Positions 1 to 5,317 of a DNA stretch of 5,317 bases are shown here, one piece after another. This DNA is from Betaproteobacteria bacterium UBA6904. GTDB taxonomy: Bacteria; Pseudomonadota; Gammaproteobacteria; Burkholderiales; SG8-39. Location of the stretch: positions 9,323 to 14,639 of the forward strand of contig DKBI01000223.1 in the NCBI GenBank assembly GCA_002451175.1, in the 5' to 3' direction. The translations under genes and the position numbers were made by a program. Within the stretch, counting starts at the first letter, position 1. Each line of letters begins with the position of its first letter. The notes under the pieces were generated by a model. That model did no database searches, had not been told where the DNA came from, and saw only the letters and a program-made list of their open reading frames with translations.

Positions 1-1247
1 GGCTGCTCCGACATGTTGTACGGCACCGTGAAGGCGATGTGCGGGAACGCGTCGCGCGCGTCGTTGTTCGGGCTTGGCCGTTCCGCCTCGTAGGCGAGGA
101 TCGGCGAGACCGGCGAGATGACGTAGTCGTACGGCAGGGTGGCGCGCGTCGTCGCCTCTCGCAGCGCCACGTAGCTGCCGTAGGCGGCCATCACGTCGCG
201 CCCGGAGAAATCGCGCGCGCGCCAGGTGCACCACGCCGCAATGAAGGGCAGCACCTGGGCCTGCTTCTCCGCGGGCAGCGCCATGAAGTCGTTGTGCGCG
301 CGCGCCTCGAAGAAGCGCGACATGCCGTCCATCAGCTCGGGCGTGAGAAACGAGGGCAGTTCCTCGACCTTCGCACCGGCGTCCGCAAGCGCCGCGACCG
401 CGGCTTTCGCCGCCGCCGCGACCTCGCCGTGAACCGGCAGCCCCACGCGCATGTCGGGCAGGTAGCCGATCTTCAGATCGTGCAGATCGAAGCGATCCAG
501 CCCTGCGGCATAGTCCGTCTCGTCGTAGGGCAGGCTCATGAAGTCGCGCGCATCGGGCCGCGACAGGAGGGTCATCAGCTGCGCGGCGGTGCGCACGTCC
601 CGGGTCATCGGCCCCGTGACGCGGCCGATGTACGGCGGATACACCGGCACCCGGCCGAGGCTCGGCTTCAGGCCGAAGATCCCGCAATGCGTCGCGGGCA
701 GGCGGACGGATCCGCCGATGTCCGTGCCGAGATGCAGCGGGGCGTAGCCCGCGGCGGCGGCCGCGCCGGCGCCTGAGCTCGACCCCGAGGTGTTGCGATC
801 GAGGCGCCAGGGGTTGCGCGTCACGCCGTGCAGGCTCGAGACCCCGGAGGAGAGCATCCCGAAATCCGGCATCGTCGTCTTGCCGAGTATGACGCAGCCC
901 GCTTCCCGGAGTCGCGCCGCGGGCGGCGCATCGGTCGGTTGCGGCGGCGCGTCCTCCGCCGCTCGCGTGCCGATCGGCGCGCGGTCCCCCCGCGTGTAGA
1001 TGTTCTCCTTGATCGTCACCGGCACGCCATCCAGGGGCGAGAGCGGCGCGCGCTGCCGCCAGCGCGCCTCGGACCAGCGCGCGCCGTCGAGCGCGCCTTC
1101 GCGGTCGATGCGGTACATCGCGTTGAGTTTGGGCTCCCAGGCGTCGACGTGCGCGAGGCAGGCCCGCGCGGCTTCCACCGGCGAAAGCTCCCCGCGCGCG
1201 AAGCGCGCGGCCATTTCGGCGGCGGTCAATTCATGGATCGCGGTCAT
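1..1247 (-). CDS. Amidase-signature family hydrolase (C-terminus beyond window)
   Basis: Reading the minus strand from the ATG at 1247-1245 gives 415 uninterrupted codons that run off the left edge. The family hydrolyses amide (C-N) bonds, usually in the cytoplasm, with a Ser-cisSer-Lys triad. All three residues are visible: Lys80 in VTIKEN, the cis-Ser at Ser156 in TSGSSSGAG, and the nucleophile Ser180 in GTDIGGSVRLPA; the 24-residue gap between the serines matches fatty acid amide hydrolase. The usual GGSSGG glycine-serine motif is altered to GSSSGA. The start is secure because an in-frame TGA lies only two codons upstream (1256-1254) and the next Met is residue 12. Only a weak GAAG resembles a ribosome site. 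There is no signal peptide. Family members are commonly 450-500 residues, so perhaps 50 or more are missing. No gatB or gatC is visible, so a stand-alone amidase is likelier than the GatA subunit. The substrate cannot be told. Family sure, function open. Confidence 0.93.
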   Translation of the reverse strand, partial: MTAIHELTAAEMAARFARGELSPVEAARACLAHVDAWEPKLNAMYRIDREGALDGARWSEARWRQRAPLSPLDGVPVTIKENIYTRGDRAPIGTRAAEDAPPQPTDAPPAARLREAGCVILGKTTMPDFGMLSSGVSSLHGVTRNPWRLDRNTSGSSSGAGAAAAAGYAPLHLGTDIGGSVRLPATHCGIFGLKPSLGRVPVYPPYIGRVTGPMTRDVRTAAQLMTLLSRPDARDFMSLPYDETDYAAGLDRFDLHDLKIGYLPDMRVGLPVHGEVAAAAKAAVAALADAGAKVEELPSFLTPELMDGMSRFFEARAHNDFMALPAEKQAQVLPFIAAWCTWRARDFSGRDVMAAYGSYVALREATTRATLPYDYVISPVSPILAYEAERPSPNNDARDAFPHIAFTVPYNMSEQ

Positions 1248-1256
1248 CGTGCTTCA

Positions 1257-1266
1257 ATCATACAAT
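1257..1266. promoter_or_regulatory. Possible overlapping divergent -10 elements
   Basis: Only 28 bp separate the start codons of the divergent amidase and first ugpB-like gene. On the plus strand TACAAT (1261-1266) resembles a sigma-70 -10 box and would start transcription around 1273-1276, at the start codon of the binding-protein gene. On the minus strand TATGAT (1262-1257) would start transcription near 1250, close to the amidase ATG at 1247. Neither has a convincing -35 at the right distance. If used, they would compete for polymerase and produce leaderless or nearly leaderless messages. This is also the most A/T-rich patch locally. It is a pattern match only. Confidence 0.35.
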
Positions 1267-1275
1267 GCGCCCCAT

Positions 1276-2643
1276 ATGACAGTCCGCATCGGGTTTGCGC
1301 TTCTTCTCGCGTTGATGTCCAGCCGCGCGCTGGCACAGCAGGAAATTCGCTTCTGGCATGCCATGGGGGGCGCGCTCGGCGACGCGCTCGCCGGGGTCGT
1401 GCAGCGATTCAACGCGTCGCAGAACGAGTACCGCGTGGTCGCCGAGCACAAGGGCAGCTACGAGGACACCCTGATCGCCGCGCTGGCCGCGCAGCGCACC
1501 GGCGGCGGACCGCACCTCGTGCAGGTGTACGAGGTCGGCACGGCGCACATGATGGCGGCGCGCAGCGCGTACCGCCCCCTGGCGCAGGCGATGGCGGAAG
1601 GCGGCGAGACGATCGACGCCAAGGCATTCCTGCCCGCGGTGGCGAGCTATTTCTCCGACAACGGCGGCCGGCTGCTGGCGTTGCCCTTCAATATCTCGAC
1701 GCCGATTCTCTTCTACAACAAGGACCTGTTCCGGCGCGCGAAGCTCGATCCGGAGAAGCCGCCGAAGAGCTGGTACGAGTTTCCCAAGGTCATCGAGGCG
1801 CTCAAGGATGCGGGCGTCGGGTGCGGGTACACGACGACCTGGCCGTCCTGGATTCTGCTGGAGAACACGAGCACCTGGCACAACCAGGATTTCGCGACGA
1901 AGGACAACGGCCTGGACGGCCTCGACACGAAACTCGTCTTCAACACCCATCTCATGGTGCGGCACATCTCGACGCTGTCCTCGTGGGCGCGCTCGACCTA
2001 CTTCACCTACGCCGGCCGGCGCATCGAGGGCGAGCGGCGCTTCGCGGCGGGCGAATGCGCGATGCTGACGGCCGCCTCGTCGAGCGCGGCCGAGCTGCGC
2101 CGCTCGGCGGGCTTCGCGTTCGGCGAGGCGCAGCTGCCGTACTACGACGACATCAAGGGCGCGCCGCACCATTCGCTGATCGGCGGCGGGGCGCTCTGGG
2201 TGATGGCGACCGGCAAGAGCGCGGAGCAGCGCGGCGCAGCCCGGTTTCTGGCGTTCCTCGCCAAGCCGGAACTGCAGGCGGAATGGCACCAGCGGACGGG
2301 CTACATTCCCGTGACGCGTGCGGCCTACGAGCTGACGAAGAAGCAGGGCTTCTACGGCGCCAATCCCGGTCAGGAGATCGCGATCGGGCAGCTCCTGCTG
2401 CACACGCCGACGCGCGAGTCGCGGGGCATCCGGCTGGGCGAGTTCGAGAAGATCCGCCTCATCATCGAGGAGGAGCTGGAGAAGGTGTGGGCGGGCGAGA
2501 TCCCCCCGAAACTCGCGCTCGACCGGGCGGCGGAGCGGGGCAACGCGCTGCTGCGGCGCTTCGAGGCCGAGCACCGGGCCGGCATCGAGCCCGGGGTTCC
2601 GGCGCGCACGCCGCGCAAGCCCGCGAAATCCCCCAAGAAATAG
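1276..2643 (+). CDS. ugpB: UgpB-like periplasmic solute-binding protein, copy 1
   Basis: A 455-residue extracellular solute-binding protein of the UgpB type (SBP_bac_8-like), the periplasmic receptor of an ABC importer for glycerol-3-phosphate or glycerophosphodiesters. The frame is open further upstream, but ATG 1276 is chosen because it begins an ideal Sec signal peptide: Arg4, a hydrophobic core at residues 5-14, and a cleavage site ALA|QQ after residue 20. There is no Shine-Dalgarno sequence. Residues equivalent to recalled E. coli UgpB ligand contacts are kept: Tyr62 (KGSYE), Glu86 (VYEVG), Ser141 (FNIST), Trp189 and Trp192 (WPSW). Cys183 and Cys261 are the only mature cysteines. Deviations from copy 2 are Ile140 in FNIST, AASSS at 266-270, and GGGALW at 303-308. 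After the usual family end, residues 434-455 form a basic, Pro-rich tail. It lies 81 bp before copy 2 on the same strand and is probably co-transcribed. Family assignment is strong; exact ligand is unknown. Confidence 0.93.
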   Translation: MTVRIGFALLLALMSSRALAQQEIRFWHAMGGALGDALAGVVQRFNASQNEYRVVAEHKGSYEDTLIAALAAQRTGGGPHLVQVYEVGTAHMMAARSAYRPLAQAMAEGGETIDAKAFLPAVASYFSDNGGRLLALPFNISTPILFYNKDLFRRAKLDPEKPPKSWYEFPKVIEALKDAGVGCGYTTTWPSWILLENTSTWHNQDFATKDNGLDGLDTKLVFNTHLMVRHISTLSSWARSTYFTYAGRRIEGERRFAAGECAMLTAASSSAAELRRSAGFAFGEAQLPYYDDIKGAPHHSLIGGGALWVMATGKSAEQRGAARFLAFLAKPELQAEWHQRTGYIPVTRAAYELTKKQGFYGANPGQEIAIGQLLLHTPTRESRGIRLGEFEKIRLIIEEELEKVWAGEIPPKLALDRAAERGNALLRRFEAEHRAGIEPGVPARTPRKPAKSPKK

Positions 2644-2651
2644 GTCGCGGG

Positions 2652-2675
2652 ACCGGCATCCGGTTTGGCTATACT
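2652..2675 (+). promoter_or_regulatory. Candidate promoter and small inverted repeat before ugpB copy 2
   Basis: The 81-bp gap between the two binding-protein genes holds TATACT at 2670-2675, a good -10 match with five of six consensus bases, which would start a message near 2682 and leave a leader of about 43 nt. No clear -35 is present. Just upstream, ACCGG-CAT-CCGGT (2652-2664) is a perfect 5-bp inverted repeat that falls between the -10 and -35 positions, so it could be an operator half-site pair or simply chance in GC-rich DNA. A private promoter would let copy 2 and the permease genes be expressed without copy 1. Confidence 0.4.
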
Positions 2676-2712
2676 GCGGCCTCGTCCGGCCCCAAGACCG
2701 GCAACCCTATCC

Positions 2713-2720
2713 AGAGGAGA
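2713..2720 (+). promoter_or_regulatory. Strong ribosome binding site of ugpB copy 2
   Basis: AGAGGAGA lies with its AGGAG core (2715-2719) five bases before ATG 2725. It decides the start: the frame stays open upstream to a TTG at 2665, but only 2725 has this site and is followed by a signal peptide. It is the best ribosome site in the window, in contrast to copy 1, which has none, suggesting copy 2 is the more strongly translated receptor. Confidence 0.85.
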
Positions 2721-2724
2721 AACC

Positions 2725-4032
2725 ATGCGTATCAAGATCCTGGCGGCAGCGCTCGCGAGCGCCGGCCTGTATTCGGTGAACGCGCAGGCCCAGACCGAAA
2801 TCCAGTGGTGGCATTCGATGGGCGGCGCGCTGGGCGAGGCCCTGAACGGTCTCGCCACCAAGTTCAATGCCAGCCAGAAGGAATACAAGGTCGTCACGAC
2901 GTTCAAGGGTTCCTATCCCGAGTCGATGACGGCGGCCATCGCGGCCTTCCGCGCCGGCCAGGCGCCGCACATGCTGCAGGTCTTCGAGGTGGGCACGGCG
3001 ACCATGATGGCGGCCAAGGGCGCGATCGTTCCGGTGGCCAAGGTGATGACCGACGCCAAGGAGAAGTTCGATCCCAAGGCGTACCTGCCGACCGTGACGG
3101 GCTATTACAGCGACGAGCAGGGCAACATGCTTTCCCTGCCGTTCAACAGCTCGACGGCGCTGTTCTACATCGACCGCAACAAGTTCAAGCAGGCCGGCGT
3201 GCCGCCGACGCCGCCGAAGACGTGGAAGGAGCTGATCGCCGTCGCGGAGAAGCTCAAGGCCTCGGGGCAGGAGTGCGTCTACACGACGGGATGGCCCTCC
3301 TGGGTGCACGTCGAGAATTTCAGCGCCTGGCACAACGTGCCGATCGGCACCAAGCAGAACGGCATGGGCGGCCTCGACGCGCAGTTCAGCATCAATTCGC
3401 CGCTGCACGTGCGCCACATCGCGATGCTGTCCGACATGGCGAAGAAAGGCCTGTTCACCTACGCCGGACGGACCAACCAGGCCGACGCCAAGTTCGCGAG
3501 CGGCGAGTGCGCCATGGCGACGATCAGCGCCGGCGCGCTCGGCGGCGTCATCAAGGCGGCGAAGACCGACTGGCAGATCGGTTTCCTGCCCTACCACGAC
3601 GACGTCAAGGACGCGCCGCAGAACTCCATCATCGGCGGCGCATCGCTGTGGGTGATGGGCGGGCGCAAGGCCGAGGAATACAAGGGCGTGGCCCGCTTCC
3701 TGGCGTTCCTGTCGCAGCCCGAGATCCAGATGGAGTGGCATACGGGCACGGGCTACGTGCCGATCACGCAGGCGGCGTTCGATCTGACCAAGAAGTCCGG
3801 TTTCTACGACAAGAATCCGGGCCGCGACATGGCCGTTCGCCAGCTCACCAACAAGGCGCCCACGGCCAATTCGAAAGGTCTGCGTTTCGGCAATTTCGTG
3901 CAGGGCCGCACGGTGATCGAGGAAGAGCTCGAGGCGGCGTTCCAGGGCAAGAAGGACGCCAAGGCGGCGCTCGACGAGGCGGTGCGCCGCGGCAACGAGA
4001 TCCTGCGCCAGTTCGAGGCGGCCAACAAGTAG
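2725..4032 (+). CDS. ugpB: Glycerol-3-phosphate ABC transporter, periplasmic binding protein UgpB, copy 2
   Basis: A 435-residue precursor, close to the 438 residues of E. coli UgpB. It would bind sn-glycerol-3-phosphate or glycerophosphodiesters in the periplasm and deliver them to UgpAE. The signal peptide (Arg2, Lys4, a hydrophobic core at residues 5-18) ends at AQA|QTEI after residue 22. Expected ligand-site residues are present: Tyr64 (KGSYP), Glu88 (VFEVG), Ser143 (FNSST), Trp190 and Trp193 (WPSW), and IIGGASLW starting at residue 302. Cys184 and Cys262 are the only mature cysteines. It is about half identical to copy 1 by eye and aligns almost without gaps, but ends at FEAANK without the basic tail. 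It sits immediately before ugpA, the standard position of the operon's receptor gene, with 43 bp and a hairpin between. I judge this the canonical ugpB and copy 1 the extra paralogue. Confidence 0.95.
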   Translation: MRIKILAAALASAGLYSVNAQAQTEIQWWHSMGGALGEALNGLATKFNASQKEYKVVTTFKGSYPESMTAAIAAFRAGQAPHMLQVFEVGTATMMAAKGAIVPVAKVMTDAKEKFDPKAYLPTVTGYYSDEQGNMLSLPFNSSTALFYIDRNKFKQAGVPPTPPKTWKELIAVAEKLKASGQECVYTTGWPSWVHVENFSAWHNVPIGTKQNGMGGLDAQFSINSPLHVRHIAMLSDMAKKGLFTYAGRTNQADAKFASGECAMATISAGALGGVIKAAKTDWQIGFLPYHDDVKDAPQNSIIGGASLWVMGGRKAEEYKGVARFLAFLSQPEIQMEWHTGTGYVPITQAAFDLTKKSGFYDKNPGRDMAVRQLTNKAPTANSKGLRFGNFVQGRTVIEEELEAAFQGKKDAKAALDEAVRRGNEILRQFEAANK

Positions 4033-4044
4033 CGGCTGACGGAC

Positions 4045-4066
4045 GCGGGGCGCTCCGGCGCCCCGC
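4045..4066 (+). other. Perfect RNA hairpin with UCCG tetraloop between ugpB and ugpA
   Basis: GCGGGGCGC (4045-4053) and GCGCCCCGC (4058-4066) are exact reverse complements around the loop TCCG, giving a 9-bp, all-G/C stem closed by a C-G pair over a UNCG-type tetraloop, a class known for exceptional RNA stability. There is no run of T after it, so it is not a standard intrinsic terminator. It begins 13 bases after the ugpB stop and ends 9 bases before the ugpA ATG. The likely roles, by analogy with structures found after other binding-protein genes, are to protect the 3' end of the ugpB message, attenuate read-through, or reduce ugpA initiation. Confidence 0.75.
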
Positions 4067-4075
4067 AGCGCGAGG

Positions 4076-4957
4076 ATGGAGAAACGGGTCGTCTTCCGGT
4101 CGGCGTGGCTGCCATACGTTCTGGTGGCCCCGCAGATCGCAATTACGCTGGTGTTCTTCTTTTGGCCGGCCGCGCAGGCGGTCTGGTATTCGTTTCATCT
4201 GCAGGATGCGTTCGGCCTGAAGACGCAGTTCGTCGGCCTGCAGAATTTCGCCGCGCTCTTCAGGGACGGCAATTACCTGACGTCGTTCAAGGTCACCGCG
4301 GTCTTCAGCGTGCTGGTGGCGTCGATCGGCCTGGCGATCTCGCTGCTGCTCGCGGCCATGGCCGACCGCGTGCTGCGGGGCGCGATGGTCTACAAGACCC
4401 TGCTGATCGTGCCCTACGCCATTGCGCCGGCAGTCGCCGGCGTGCTCTGGGCGTTCCTCTTCGCGCCCTCGATCGGCATCATCACCTACGTGCTGAAGGG
4501 CTTGGGCGTCAACTGGAACTGGATCATCCACGACGACCAGGCGATGCTGCTCGTCGTCGTCGCCGCGGTGTGGAATCAGATCAGCTACAACTTCCTGTTC
4601 TTCCTCGCCGGGCTGCAGTCGATTCCGAAGTCGCTCATCGAGGCGGCGGCGATCGACGGCGCCGGGCCGACGCGGCGGTTCTGGACCATCGTCTTCCCGC
4701 TGCTCTCGCCCACCACGTTCTTCCTGCTCGTGGTGAACATCGTGTTCGCGTTCTTCAGCACCTTCGGCATCATCGACGCCACGACGCAGGGCGGGCCGGC
4801 GCAGGCCACGCAGATCCTCGTGTACAAGGTCTATCACGACGGCGTCAAGGCGGCCGACCTCGGGGGCTCCTCGGCGCAGTCCGTGATTCTCATGTTCATC
4901 GTCATCGTGCTGACGGTGGCGCAGTTCCGCTACATCGAGCGCAAGGTGCAGTACTGA
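4076..4957 (+). CDS. ugpA: Glycerol-3-phosphate ABC transporter permease UgpA
   Basis: A 293-residue inner-membrane permease, nearly the length of E. coli UgpA (295) and visibly similar along its whole length, including the N-terminal [14 protein letters not shown] and the C-terminal [11 protein letters not shown]. It pairs with UgpE to form the translocation pore. About six hydrophobic segments are seen near residues 11-33, 73-95, 107-129, 157-179, 211-230 and 267-285. The cytoplasmic EAA loop that docks on the ATPase is clear: EAAAIDGAG from residue 189, followed by FPLLSP at 207-212. ATG 4076 matches the family N-terminus, but its GAGG purine stretch (4072-4075) touches the start codon with no spacer, so initiation may be inefficient or coupled; no better in-frame start exists. 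It follows ugpB copy 2 after a hairpin and is separated from ugpE by one base. Confidence 0.96.
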   Translation: MEKRVVFRSAWLPYVLVAPQIAITLVFFFWPAAQAVWYSFHLQDAFGLKTQFVGLQNFAALFRDGNYLTSFKVTAVFSVLVASIGLAISLLLAAMADRVLRGAMVYKTLLIVPYAIAPAVAGVLWAFLFAPSIGIITYVLKGLGVNWNWIIHDDQAMLLVVVAAVWNQISYNFLFFLAGLQSIPKSLIEAAAIDGAGPTRRFWTIVFPLLSPTTFFLLVVNIVFAFFSTFGIIDATTQGGPAQATQILVYKVYHDGVKAADLGGSSAQSVILMFIVIVLTVAQFRYIERKVQY

Positions 4958-4958
4958 C

Positions 4959-5317
4959 ATGGTCGAGAACCGCCCCGGGCTGACGATCTTCTCGCACGCG
5001 GTGCTGATCCTCGGCGTGCTCGCGGTGGCCTTCCCGCTGTACGTCACGTTCATTGCGTCGACCCACACCCTGGAGCGCATCATGCAGGTGCCGATGCCGC
5101 TGCTGCCGGGCGACCAGCTCCTGGAGAATTACGCGCAGGTGCTCGCCGCCGGCTCGACCAAGGGCTCGAAGGCGGCGGCCGCGACGATGCTCGTCAACAG
5201 CACGGTGATGGCGCTCGTCATCCCGATCGGCAAGATCGCGATATCCGTGATCTCGGCGTTCGCGATCGTCTACTTCCGCTTTCCGCTGCGCATGTTCTTC
5301 TTCTGGATGATCTTCGT
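4959..5317 (+). CDS. ugpE: Glycerol-3-phosphate ABC transporter permease UgpE (N-terminal part)
   Basis: The first 119 codons of the second permease subunit, cut by the right edge; the full family length is about 281 residues. The opening MVENRPGLTIFSH and the later SAFAIVYFRFPLR stretch match E. coli UgpE closely as I recall it. Hydrophobic segments lie near residues 10-31 and 77-104, corresponding to the first two membrane helices. The EAA loop that contacts the ATPase lies beyond the window. Its ATG comes one base after the ugpA stop codon, the arrangement expected for translational coupling; an AAGG at 4943-4946 inside ugpA is a rather distant ribosome site. UgpE would form a heterodimer with UgpA. 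The next genes expected are ugpC and possibly ugpQ, which are not visible here. Confidence 0.96.
   Translation, partial: MVENRPGLTIFSHAVLILGVLAVAFPLYVTFIASTHTLERIMQVPMPLLPGDQLLENYAQVLAAGSTKGSKAAAATMLVNSTVMALVIPIGKIAISVISAFAIVYFRFPLRMFFFWMIF

Noticed and set aside
39..776. A 245-codon plus-strand open frame at the left end.
   Set aside because: It lies antisense to the amidase, whose catalytic motifs are unmistakable; its translation is a low-complexity Arg-rich shadow.
1192..1210. A perfect 8-bp inverted repeat (CCGCGCGC, loop GAA, GCGCGCGG) inside the amidase coding start.
   Set aside because: It falls in repeated GCG/CGC codons for Ala and Arg, where such palindromes arise readily, and there is no terminator tract or other sign of function.
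1000..1275. A 92-codon N-terminal extension of ugpB copy 1.
   Set aside because: It is antisense to the amidase start region and would bury the signal peptide that begins at ATG 1276.
1258..2574. A 438-codon minus-strand open frame opposite ugpB copy 1, and similar ones opposite copy 2 (2707-3741) and ugpA (3845-5083).
   Set aside because: Arg-rich translations without domain character, antisense to clear genes; the regular recurrence opposite each gene reflects codon bias rather than coding.
2665..2724. A TTG start extending ugpB copy 2 by 20 residues.
   Set aside because: It would put a Pro/Arg-rich stretch before a good signal peptide and ignore the strong ribosome site at 2713-2720; it also overlaps the likely -10 box.
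4045..4066. An intrinsic terminator between ugpB and ugpA.
   Set aside because: The stem is strong but followed by AGCGCGAGG with no T run, and the downstream gene belongs to the same operon; it is listed as an RNA hairpin instead.
828..4220. An 1130-codon plus-strand open frame spanning the amidase, both ugpB genes and the ugpA start.
   Set aside because: It overlaps three well-recognised genes in a different frame, is dominated by Arg, Gly and Ala with no recognisable domain, and is the usual stop-poor shadow frame of GC-rich DNA.

Overview
The window is GC-rich throughout (roughly two-thirds G+C by eye, strong G/C bias at third codon positions). Its encoded proteins look like those of a Gram-negative bacterium: two secreted periplasmic binding proteins with Sec signal peptides plus inner-membrane permeases. 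The style suggests a betaproteobacterium, perhaps Burkholderiales, but this is an inference from composition and protein character, not a proven placement. Almost every base is assigned to a gene; there is no RNA gene, insertion sequence, CRISPR array or long empty stretch.

Left part (1-1247, minus strand): an amidase-signature hydrolase, cut at its C-terminus by the window edge, with all three residues of the Ser-cisSer-Lys triad visible. It is divergent from everything to its right, across a gap of only 28 bp.

Right part (1276-5317, plus strand): a ugp-type ABC importer operon for sn-glycerol-3-phosphate or related glycerophosphodiesters, in the order ugpB-like copy 1, ugpB copy 2, ugpA, ugpE (cut by the right edge). 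The ATPase gene ugpC, and perhaps a phosphodiesterase ugpQ, would be expected just beyond the right edge but are not seen. The two solute-binding proteins capture ligand in the periplasm. UgpA and UgpE form the membrane channel, and a UgpC dimer would power it.

The main peculiarity is the tandem pair of diverged UgpB proteins, about half identical by eye, serving one permease. Both keep the tryptophan pair and other ligand contacts known from E. coli UgpB but differ in two pocket loops, so they may have different ligand preferences. Smaller points are a perfect 9-bp hairpin with a UCCG tetraloop between ugpB copy 2 and ugpA, which could set binding-protein to permease ratios; a likely internal promoter before copy 2; a cramped divergent promoter region where both genes may be nearly leaderless; and a Pro/Lys/Arg-rich tail found only on copy 1. 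I see no evidence of a wholly new system: this is a recognisable nutrient-uptake locus with an unusual duplicated receptor.
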